DNA from: Ferruginibacter sp.
GTDB taxonomy: Bacteria > Bacteroidota > Bacteroidia > Chitinophagales > Chitinophagaceae
Length of the DNA stretch: 8,100 nucleotides
Assembly: GCA_025352435.1 (NCBI GenBank)
Contig: JANXTN010000183.1
Coordinates: 1-8,100, forward strand
Reading direction: 5' to 3'
Program-made: the position numbers and the translations under genes
The notes under the pieces: model-generated
Told to the model about the DNA's origin: nothing
Database searches by the model: none
The model's input: only the letters and a program-made list of their open reading frames with translations
In this document: positions 1 to 5,000 of the stretch, piece after piece
Numbering within the stretch: the stretch's first letter is position 1
Layout: each line of letters begins with the position of its first letter

Positions 1-303
1 ATGATAAACCGTATCAAGATTAATTAGCGCTGCACCAAAAGCCTGTCCTATTGCCTGGTGACCTAGACATACGCCCAATATTGGCTTTCGGTCTGCATAC
101 ATTTTTATCAGCGGCAATAATAATCCCGCTTCTTCAGGTATACCCGGCCCCGGCGATAAAATTATTTTATCATATTTATTAATATCTTCTAAAGCAATTT
201 CATCATTCCTACATACATCAGGCTTCTCATCTGTAATTTTTTCTACCAGATGAACCAGGTTGTAAGTGAACGAATCGTAATTATCAAAAACAAGTATTTT
301 CAT
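1..303 (-). CDS. trpG: Anthranilate synthase component II, glutamine amidotransferase (TrpG), N-terminal part, cut by window edge
   Basis: The class I glutamine amidotransferase subunit releases ammonia from glutamine and passes it to TrpE for anthranilate synthesis, the first committed step of tryptophan synthesis. About 101 N-terminal residues are visible, beginning MKILVFDNYDSFTYNLVHLV, the usual start of TrpG/PabA proteins. The oxyanion-region motif SPGPG lies near residues 53-57, and GVCLGHQ near 80-86 carries the nucleophilic cysteine. The frame stays open to base 1, so the catalytic His-Glu pair lies outside the window. It follows trpE by 55 bases on the same strand with no terminator between, so it is probably co-transcribed and under the same attenuator. 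PabA proteins look alike and some bacteria share one subunit between the tryptophan and folate pathways; the position beside trpE favours TrpG. Confidence 0.93.
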   Translation of the reverse strand, partial: MKILVFDNYDSFTYNLVHLVEKITDEKPDVCRNDEIALEDINKYDKIILSPGPGIPEEAGLLLPLIKMYADRKPILGVCLGHQAIGQAFGAALINLDTVYH

Positions 304-358
304 TTTATTTATTAAACTTCGGATATTAAATATTTTTTGCCAATTAATTTGTGTCAGG

Positions 359-1795
359 TTAAATCGTCACAGCAGTTTCTATGGCTTTTTTTAAGGCACC
401 AAGTTTGTGATTTACCTCTTCCATTTCCTTTTGTGGAACGCTTGCTGCCACAACTCCTGCACCTGCACGATAAGTGAGCGTATTGTCTTTACAAAGAAAA
501 GTACGAATCATAATTGCATGGTTACAACTTTTATCAAATCCAATATAACCAATAGCACCACCGTAAAAACTCCGTTCATTTTGTTCAAAACTATTTATCA
601 ATTCCATTGCCTTGAACTTTGGCGCTCCGCTTAAAGTACCCGCAGGAAAAACAGCTGCCATAATTTTAAATGGATTGGTTCCATCTACAACTTTTCCCTG
701 CACTTCACTCACCATGTGAATGACGTGAGAGTAAAAGTTGATATCCTTAAATTTCGATACAGCTACATTATCGCAAACCCTGCTCAGGTCGTTTCTTGCA
801 AGATCTACGAGCATAATGTGCTCTGCATTTTCTTTAGGATCATTTTCTAATTTTATAGCAAGTGCTTTATCAGCCTCATCATTACCTGTCCTTCTAAAAG
901 TTCCTGCTATAGGATGCACTGTTACCTTTCCGTCATCGATTATTACCTGGCTTTCGGGACTTGACCCCATCAAACGATAGTCTCCATAATCAAAATAAAA
1001 TAAATATGGACCCGGATTTATACTGCGTAGTCTTCTATACACATTAAATTCATCTCCTGTAAAGTGTTGCTTAAAAGTTCTGCTTAAAACTATTTGAAAT
1101 ACATCTCCACGTTTACATGCATCAATTCCTTTTTGCACCATTTTCCTGTATGTTTCATCTTCCATATCGGTAAATTCTTCTCCTATTTTTTCGAAGGGAA
1201 ATTCGGGCACATCCTTACTACGCAAGATGTTTTCTACACTTTCTCTTTTGCTTTCAAGACCTTCAAAAATGTTTTCACAAAGAAAAATTTCGTCTTTAAA
1301 ATGATCTATTATAATAAAATACTGATACATTCTATAACGCATCAATGCAATAGAATTATATTCTGATGATTGGTTTACTTGGTTTTCTTTTGTAGTTTTA
1401 AAATTGATATTTTCAAAAAACTGCACAGCATCATAGCTTGTGTAACCAAACAGGCCCTGAGCAATTCTAGCAATCTTGTCGCTTGGAGCCTCTACATCAA
1501 AATTGTCAATAAAATCTCCAAGAATATCTACTGTTTTATTCCGAGTTTTCAATTCCTTTATTTCAGGCTTTCTACCGGGGAATTTATATTCTGCCCTTTC
1601 AAGATCCATGATCTCAAGCCCTCCCACCGCATTTATTCCAATTATAGATCTGCTGTTTTCGCCTGCGTGAGAATCAGTGCTTTCCAATAAAATAGTATCT
1701 CTAAATTTATCACGCATGCGCAGGTAAATACCTACAGGTGTGTAAAGGTCTGCAGGTATAGTTTTGCAGGTGGTGTTGATTTTTATCTTGTTCAT
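359..1795 (-). CDS. trpE: Anthranilate synthase component I (TrpE)
   Basis: TrpE converts chorismate and ammonia to anthranilate, working with TrpG in the cytoplasm. The 478 residues are full length for the family. The N-terminal region has the LLES motif at 36-39, part of the tryptophan feedback site. The chorismate-binding domain fills the C-terminal half: NPGPYLFYF at 260-268, SSPES at 278-282, PIAGTFRR at 295-302, HIMLVDLARND at 326-336, PAGTLSGAPK at 384-393, GGAIGY at 412-417 and AGAGVVAAS at 444-452. The closest alternative is PabB, but LLES, the adjacent trpG and a Trp-rich leader peptide upstream make TrpE the firm choice. The ATG at 1795 lies 15 bases past an intrinsic terminator hairpin, so expression should depend on read-through. 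No Shine-Dalgarno sequence is evident. An ATG-CAA-TGA run just upstream overlaps the start codon and is probably fortuitous. Confidence 0.97.
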   Translation of the reverse strand: MNKIKINTTCKTIPADLYTPVGIYLRMRDKFRDTILLESTDSHAGENSRSIIGINAVGGLEIMDLERAEYKFPGRKPEIKELKTRNKTVDILGDFIDNFDVEAPSDKIARIAQGLFGYTSYDAVQFFENINFKTTKENQVNQSSEYNSIALMRYRMYQYFIIIDHFKDEIFLCENIFEGLESKRESVENILRSKDVPEFPFEKIGEEFTDMEDETYRKMVQKGIDACKRGDVFQIVLSRTFKQHFTGDEFNVYRRLRSINPGPYLFYFDYGDYRLMGSSPESQVIIDDGKVTVHPIAGTFRRTGNDEADKALAIKLENDPKENAEHIMLVDLARNDLSRVCDNVAVSKFKDINFYSHVIHMVSEVQGKVVDGTNPFKIMAAVFPAGTLSGAPKFKAMELINSFEQNERSFYGGAIGYIGFDKSCNHAIMIRTFLCKDNTLTYRAGAGVVAASVPQKEMEEVNHKLGALKKAIETAVTI

Positions 1796-1800
1796 TGCAT

Positions 1801-1831
1801 AAATTAAAAAGCCCCGGCATTGTGCCGGGGC
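1801..1831 (-). terminator. Intrinsic terminator acting as trp attenuator (strands 3 and 4)
   Basis: On the minus strand GCCCCGGCA (1831-1823) pairs perfectly with TGCCGGGGC (1819-1811) across a three-base CAA loop. The T-tract TTTTTAATTT (1810-1801) follows. This is a nine-pair, GC-rich hairpin in very AT-rich DNA. It lies between the promoter side and trpE, with trpE beginning five bases after the T-tract, so it cannot be the end of an upstream gene on this strand. It is placed to stop transcription before trpE unless the alternative pairing with 1861-1868 forms. Confidence 0.9.
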
Positions 1832-1900
1832 CTGTTATTTAAATATATAAATATGGCTATAGCACAATCCAGTTTTGACTGTACCACCACCATCCATTGT
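1819..1900 (-). promoter_or_regulatory. Alternative RNA pairings (1:2 and antiterminator 2:3) of the trp attenuator
   Basis: Three short segments of the leader RNA can pair in mutually exclusive ways. Segment 2, AUUGUGCU (1868-1861, the Ile-Val-Leu codons), matches GGCACAAU (1826-1819) in the terminator's 5' arm, loop and first base of the 3' arm: seven Watson-Crick pairs and one G-U. That pairing would break the terminator. Segment 1, ACAAU (1900-1896, just before the Trp run), matches AUUGU (1868-1864) within segment 2. A ribosome stalled at codons 10-12 would cover segment 1 and leave segment 2 free, allowing antitermination. A ribosome reaching the stop codon would cover segment 2, letting the terminator fold. 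Pairings were read by eye, without energy calculation. Confidence 0.75.
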
Positions 1901-1919
1901 TATTTGTCTTATTTTTCAT
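1857..1919 (-). CDS. trpL: trp operon leader peptide, Trp-rich
   Basis: This 20-codon reading frame encodes MKNKTNNNGWWWYSQNWIVL and ends in TAG. Three successive TGG codons fill positions 10-12 (1892-1884) and a fourth is at 17. Four tryptophans in 20 residues directly upstream of a terminator and trpE is the signature of a ribosome-sensed attenuation leader peptide. The peptide itself is expected to have no function beyond letting a ribosome stall when charged tRNA-Trp is scarce. The stop codon lies 25 bases before the terminator hairpin. The predicted transcription start is only a few bases before the ATG, so the message may be leaderless or nearly so. The reading is directly visible in the sequence; the regulatory role is inferred from the architecture. 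Confidence 0.88.
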   Translation of the reverse strand: MKNKTNNNGWWWYSQNWIVL

Positions 1920-1926
1920 TGTAATG

Positions 1927-1957
1927 CAAATATGAGCGGAAGAAATGAAACAACAAA
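1927..1957 (-). promoter_or_regulatory. Probable trp operon promoter (Bacteroidota type)
   Basis: On the minus strand CATATTTG (1934-1927) matches the Bacteroidota -7 consensus TAnnTTTG with one mismatch. TTTG (1957-1954) stands 19 bases upstream in the position of the -33 element. Transcription would begin around 1920-1924, directly at the leader-peptide ATG. Confidence 0.5.
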
Positions 1958-2038
1958 AAAAATCTATCTTTTTTCCTTTTAAGTAAATTGATTGCATCAA
2001 TCTTTATGAGCGCTTTAACGCCGAAATACACTGCTTCC

Positions 2039-2461
2039 ATGCATCTTTGCAGCAAAATTAGTCAATTGAAAACAACATTATTTTTCTTAATTACTGTAAG
2101 TACGCTTTGTGTAAAAGCTCAGAGAGTTGATAAGATCTACGTGAATTTATATACTGATAGTTTAAAAAAAGGAACGCATAATTATATCAATGTTGATGGC
2201 GAATTTGCCAACGGAAAATTTCTTCCTTTAGACAGCACAAAAATTCAGTTTTCTTGTCCGCAGGCGAAATTTTTTGGAAATAATTTATACATTCCCGCAG
2301 ATTTTGCAGAAGATAAAGTCCTTGTAAAAGTAATGTTGAAAGAAGATAATTCCAAGTTCAAAGAATTTGAAATCTACATTAAAAAAATGGAAGACCCGCC
2401 CCTTAGGACACAAGAACAAATGATGACGGAAATAAAGAACAAAAGGAAGAAAAATTCATAA
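2039..2461 (+). CDS. Small predicted secreted protein of unknown function
   Basis: I do not recognise a named family. The protein begins with a signal peptide: the hydrophobic run LFFLITVSTL is followed by CVKAQ, and cleavage is likely near that Ala-Gln. About 110 mostly polar residues follow, with alternating beta-like stretches (KIYVNLYTDSL, VLVKVMLKEDN, FKEFEIYIKKM), suggesting a compact beta domain. A Lys-rich tail (KNKRKKNS) ends it. No enzyme motif is seen. The start is uncertain. I chose the ATG at 2039, but an ATG at 2006 and TTGs at 1988 and 2066 are in frame. The TTG at 2066 would give a textbook Bacteroidota signal peptide beginning MKTTLFFLI, with a promoter-like CATCTTTGC just upstream. 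It is divergent from the trp leader, convergent with the transaldolase gene, and appears to be transcribed alone. Confidence 0.75.
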   Translation: MHLCSKISQLKTTLFFLITVSTLCVKAQRVDKIYVNLYTDSLKKGTHNYINVDGEFANGKFLPLDSTKIQFSCPQAKFFGNNLYIPADFAEDKVLVKVMLKEDNSKFKEFEIYIKKMEDPPLRTQEQMMTEIKNKRKKNS

Positions 2462-2499
2462 AAGAAAAGGCGCAATTAATTGATTGTGCCTTTTCTTTT
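2461..2499 (+). terminator. Bidirectional intrinsic terminator between convergent genes
   Basis: AAAGAAAAGGCGCAAT (2461-2476) pairs with ATTGTGCCTTTTCTTT (2483-2498) in 16 pairs, including one G-T wobble, around the six-base loop TAATTG. A-rich and T-rich outer arms flank a GC core, giving a T-run on both strands. It begins at the stop codon of the secreted-protein gene and lies 12 bases past the stop of the transaldolase gene on the other strand, so it can end both transcripts. Confidence 0.88.
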
Positions 2500-2511
2500 G
2501 ACTAAAATATT

Positions 2512-3165
2512 TTACGCAAATTTCTTTGCGTCTTCTAAAAATTTAGCAAGACCACTATCCGTTAATGGATGTTTTAGGAGACCCAAAATAGATTCCAGTG
2601 GACAGGTACAAACATCAGCACCTGCTTCAGCACACTTAATTATATGAAGAGCGTTACGAATTGATGCTGCAAGAATTTCTGTTTTATAACCTTGTATGTC
2701 AAAAATGCGACGTATTTGATAAATTAATTCAACCCCATCTGCACCCATATCATCAACTCTCCCTATAAAAGGGGAAACGTATGTAGCACCTGCTTTTGCT
2801 GCTAATAATGCTTGACCTGCAGAAAAAATTAAAGTACAATTTGTTCTTATGCCTTTATCGGTAAAAAACTTAATTGCTTTTACTCCATCTTTAATCATTG
2901 GTACCTTTACAACAATGTTTTTATGCAATGCAGCTAGTTTCAGCCCCTCTGAAACAATACCATCAAAGTCGGTAGAAATTACTTCAGCACTTATATCACC
3001 ATCTACCATTTCGCAGATATCAACATAATGTTTCATCACCGCCTCAGAACCTTTAATGCCTTCTTTTGCCATTAAAGATGGGTTCGTTGTAACACCGTCT
3101 AAAATCCCGAGGTCATTGGCTTCTTTTATCTGGGCAAGATTTGCTGTGTCTATAAAAAATTTCAT
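2512..3165 (-). CDS. Transaldolase, TalC/FSA-like small subfamily
   Basis: This cytoplasmic class I aldolase-fold enzyme of the non-oxidative pentose phosphate pathway transfers dihydroxyacetone units between sugar phosphates. The 217 residues match the short, single-domain subfamily that also contains fructose-6-phosphate aldolase. Visible landmarks are FIDTAN at 4-9 (catalytic Asp6), GVTTNPSL at 24-31, the Schiff-base lysine Lys87 in IVVKVPM, TNCTLIFS at 108-115 and YVSPFIGRVDD at 129-139. Two residues help separate the activities: Glu61 (SAEV) and Phe133 (SPF) are the transaldolase forms, whereas E. coli FsaA has Gln59 and Tyr131 at the matching places. That comparison is from memory of the family, so transaldolase is the better call but not proven. 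It is transcribed alone from a TATATTTG promoter at 3221-3228, with the SRP RNA gene upstream on the same strand. Confidence 0.95.
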   Translation of the reverse strand: MKFFIDTANLAQIKEANDLGILDGVTTNPSLMAKEGIKGSEAVMKHYVDICEMVDGDISAEVISTDFDGIVSEGLKLAALHKNIVVKVPMIKDGVKAIKFFTDKGIRTNCTLIFSAGQALLAAKAGATYVSPFIGRVDDMGADGVELIYQIRRIFDIQGYKTEILAASIRNALHIIKCAEAGADVCTCPLESILGLLKHPLTDSGLAKFLEDAKKFA

Positions 3166-3220
3166 GAGAAAGAATTTAAATTATTTATGAATTAATTTTT
3201 GGAACATTTTAAATTAAAAG

Positions 3221-3228
3221 CAAATATA
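3221..3228 (-). promoter_or_regulatory. Promoter -7 element of the transaldolase gene
   Basis: Minus-strand TATATTTG is a perfect match to TAnnTTTG and lies 55 bases upstream of the transaldolase ATG. No convincing -33 TTTG is found 19-21 bases further upstream. Confidence 0.55.
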
Positions 3229-3370
3229 AGATTGAAAAAAGAAAAGGAATGACTAGTTCAATAATGTTAGACGCATATAGGCTAATAAAAAATATTGAGG
3301 AGCTTAATGAATGAATTTAAATGCCCCGCTATATAAATTATGATTCGATAGTTAGGAAAGGGTCTTAAAT

Positions 3371-3472
3371 AAAAAATGGCAAGTTACTTACATCGCACCG
3401 CTCAACCATCTACCCTTGCTACCTTCCGGTTCTGGGGGAGTTCAACAGGAGCTGGTCGTATAAGACTTGCCG
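3371..3472 (-). ncRNA. ffs: Small bacterial signal recognition particle RNA (4.5S-like)
   Basis: This RNA is the scaffold of the signal recognition particle and binds the Ffh M domain during co-translational targeting to the membrane. The minus strand carries the domain IV apical hairpin: AGAACCGGAAGGTAGCAAGGG has the GGAA tetraloop (3427-3424) closed by CC/GG and the conserved CAG...AGCA internal-loop region. The ends pair as a terminal stem: GGCAAGT (3471-3465) with ACTTGCC (3384-3378). A T-run follows immediately (3376-3371), serving as terminator. The length of about 100 bases fits the short bacterial type without an Alu domain. A perfect promoter box lies just upstream. The exact 5' end is set from that promoter and is uncertain by a few bases. 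Confidence 0.93.
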
Positions 3473-3475
3473 TTG

Positions 3476-3483
3476 CAAATATA
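3476..3483 (-). promoter_or_regulatory. Promoter -7 element of the SRP RNA gene
   Basis: Minus-strand TATATTTG is a perfect TAnnTTTG box ending three or four bases before the predicted 5' end of the SRP RNA, the normal distance for the -7 element. No clear -33 element is seen. Confidence 0.65.
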
Positions 3484-3823
3484 GGAATGCTTAAATAAAT
3501 AATGGTTCATAAAAAAAACATTTATAAACATTTAAACTTTTCAGTATTTCCAAAGTCGAATTGCAAATTATTCTTATGAAACTTCTTTATTTGGTCAAAA
3601 CAGTATTCATCGCATTTATTGTGGTATCAACTTTTGTGGTTCTATATATATTCACTCAAGGCGAAAAAATTGACAACCATTTTTGAGCCGATCATCTTAT
3701 TGACTTTAAAAACTCTTTCCATCCACTGAACAACTAACGAGTATATTCATACAAAGCCATTCTTCTTTAGAAAGTGCAATTACAAGTTGTATTTCCATCA
3801 CCAATTTAAAAATCTTATTTCTT
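3484..3823. other. Gap between the SRP RNA and the TPR gene, with no confident gene
   Basis: These 340 AT-rich bases separate the SRP RNA promoter from the end of the TPR gene. The only coding candidate is a 36-residue membrane-peptide frame at 3576-3686, listed separately. I see no RNA gene, strong hairpin or repeat. The part from 3687 to 3823 shows nothing I can interpret, and no obvious terminator follows the TPR gene. Confidence 0.6.
3576..3686 (+). CDS. Possible 36-residue single-pass membrane peptide
   Basis: An ATG frame of 36 codons ends in TGA. It begins MKLLYLVKTVFIAF, continues as one hydrophobic stretch to about residue 27 (VVSTFVVLYIF), and closes with the short charged tail TQGEKIDNHF. 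A lysine near the N-terminus, one long hydrophobic segment and a hydrophilic end fit a small membrane protein. Against it, the frame is short, AT-rich DNA readily encodes hydrophobic runs, no clear TAnnTTTG promoter precedes it, and it stands alone between a divergent RNA gene and a convergent TPR gene. I do not recognise a family. Confidence 0.3.
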   Translation: MKLLYLVKTVFIAFIVVSTFVVLYIFTQGEKIDNHF

Positions 3824-4135
3824 TTATTCTGTTAAGTCTTCTAAAGCTCCCTGCAATTCATTGTAGCTATGGCTGTCCTTAACTAGTTTGGCTTGTTGCA
3901 TGCCCGTTTCGTATATTGAAATTGCACCTGCTACTTCATCAAGCCGTTCCAGTAATTTTCCCAAGTGATAATAGGAACCTACATAGGTGGGTTCATTCTG
4001 CAATATCTTTTCAAACAACATTTTTGCTTCTTGGTCATTATCAATTTTAATATATTCTAAAGCCAACGCATGTTGCAAAAAATTGTCATTTGGCGTGGCT
4101 TTTAAAAATTCTTGCAGTTGATCGATTCTATTCAT
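3824..4135 (-). CDS. Small tetratricopeptide-repeat protein
   Basis: This 103-residue protein consists almost entirely of two TPR units. The first covers about residues 18-51, with the helix pair around LQHALALEYIKIDND and EAKMLFEKILQNEP. The second covers about 52-85, with GSYYHLGKLLERLDE and GAISIYETGMQQAK. The Ala/Gly/Tyr/Leu spacing and the Pro closing the first unit are typical. It has no signal peptide or membrane segment, so it is probably a cytoplasmic protein-binding adaptor; the partner is unknown. It is divergent from etfB across an 88-base gap. A possible promoter for it there is imperfect: CAAATTCTA at 4167-4175 reads TAGAATTTG on the minus strand, with one extra spacer base. The function cannot be set from sequence. 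Confidence 0.85.
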   Translation of the reverse strand: MNRIDQLQEFLKATPNDNFLQHALALEYIKIDNDQEAKMLFEKILQNEPTYVGSYYHLGKLLERLDEVAGAISIYETGMQQAKLVKDSHSYNELQGALEDLTE

Positions 4136-4178
4136 TAAAAAAATTTTATCTCTAAAATAAGGGTATCAAATTCTAACT

Positions 4179-4186
4179 TATATTTG
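4179..4186 (+). promoter_or_regulatory. Promoter -7 element of etfBA
   Basis: TATATTTG is a perfect TAnnTTTG box. Transcription would begin about 30 bases before the etfB ATG. The -33 region shows no clear TTTG. Confidence 0.65.
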
Positions 4187-4223
4187 CGCATAGTTGCATA
4201 AACAACTTTTTTAATTTACGCAC

Positions 4224-4967
4224 ATGAAAATACTCGTTTGTATAAGTAGAACACCTGACACCACGGCAAAAATAACCTTCAGTGATAACAATACGAAATT
4301 TGAAACTGCAGGTGTACAATGGATCATTAACCCCTACGATGAATGGTATGCTTTGGTAAGAGCTATTGAATTAAAAGAAGCTGATCCGACAACTATTTTA
4401 CATTTAATCAATGTGGGTGGTGCGGAAAGCGAACCTATTATCCGTAAGGCACTGGCCCTTGGCGGTGATGAGGCAATCCGTGTGAATACTGAGACTTCAG
4501 ACAGCTTTAATATTGCTTCGCAGATTGCTGCTGTTGCAAAAGAAGGCGGGTACGATTTAATATTTACCGGCAAGGAAACAATTGATTATAATGGTTCATC
4601 TATTGGAGGTATGGTTGCAGAAATGTTGGATTTGCCATATATTTCTCACGCTATTAAATTTGATTTAGATGGTGCAAATGCAGTAGTTGTAAGAGAGATT
4701 GATGGCGGTGAAGAGACTGATAAAGCATCATTACCATTGGTTGTTAGTTGCCAGAAAGGAATGGCAGAACAACGCATTCCCAACATGAAAGGCATAATGG
4801 GCGCTAGAACAAAGTCTTTAAAAGTAGTTGAAGCAGTTGCTGCTGAGGATTATACTTCCATCGCTAGTTTTGATTTACCTCCAGCAAAATCAGGTGTAAA
4901 ATTAGTTAGCGCAGAAAACCCCGAAGAGTTAGTGAGGTTATTGCATGAAGAAGCGAAGGTGTTCTAA
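4224..4967 (+). CDS. etfB: Electron transfer flavoprotein beta subunit (EtfB/FixA family)
   Basis: EtfB pairs with EtfA to form a soluble heterodimer. It accepts electrons from acyl-CoA and other flavin dehydrogenases and passes them towards the respiratory chain through ETF:quinone oxidoreductase. The beta subunit contributes the structural AMP site. The 247 residues are normal length and begin MKILVCISRTPDT, the family's usual start. NPYDE at 36-40 and the TGKETIDYNGSSIGGMVAEM stretch at 115-134 line the nucleotide site. The later block has VREIDGGEE at 156-164, LPLVVSC at 170-176 and IMGARTK at 191-197, matching the family signature. etfA follows after 33 very AT-rich bases and is co-transcribed. 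Start choice: the ATG lies at the expected distance from the promoter box. Confidence 0.95.
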   Translation: MKILVCISRTPDTTAKITFSDNNTKFETAGVQWIINPYDEWYALVRAIELKEADPTTILHLINVGGAESEPIIRKALALGGDEAIRVNTETSDSFNIASQIAAVAKEGGYDLIFTGKETIDYNGSSIGGMVAEMLDLPYISHAIKFDLDGANAVVVREIDGGEETDKASLPLVVSCQKGMAEQRIPNMKGIMGARTKSLKVVEAVAAEDYTSIASFDLPPAKSGVKLVSAENPEELVRLLHEEAKVF

Positions 4968-5000
4968 TTATCAATTAAAAATTATAAATTATCCATTATT

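Noticed and set aside
407..1690. Several plus-strand open frames within trpE
   Set aside because: They lie antisense to the conserved TrpE coding sequence, and their Phe/Ser/Cys-rich composition is typical of shadow translations.
359..1795. trpE could be pabB (aminodeoxychorismate synthase)
   Set aside because: The LLES feedback motif, adjacent trpG and a Trp-rich attenuator leader upstream all indicate anthranilate synthase.
1801..1919. Tryptophan T-box or TRAP-type control instead of a leader peptide
   Set aside because: No T-box stem I or specifier architecture and no series of GAG/UAG triplets was seen, while the Trp-rich frame and matching pairings explain the region.
3249..3314. Twenty-one-codon plus-strand frame (MTSSIMLDAYRLIKNIEELN...) between the transaldolase and SRP RNA genes
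   Set aside because: The composition looks protein-like and a purine-rich GAAAAGGA precedes it, but it is too short, overlaps no supporting feature and matches no family I know. It could be a decayed gene fragment, but I cannot support that.
4968..5000. Low-complexity ATTAAAAATTATAAATTA tract between etfB and etfA
   Set aside because: It resembles simple AT-rich spacer common in such genomes; with a single copy in the window there is no evidence of a defined repeat.
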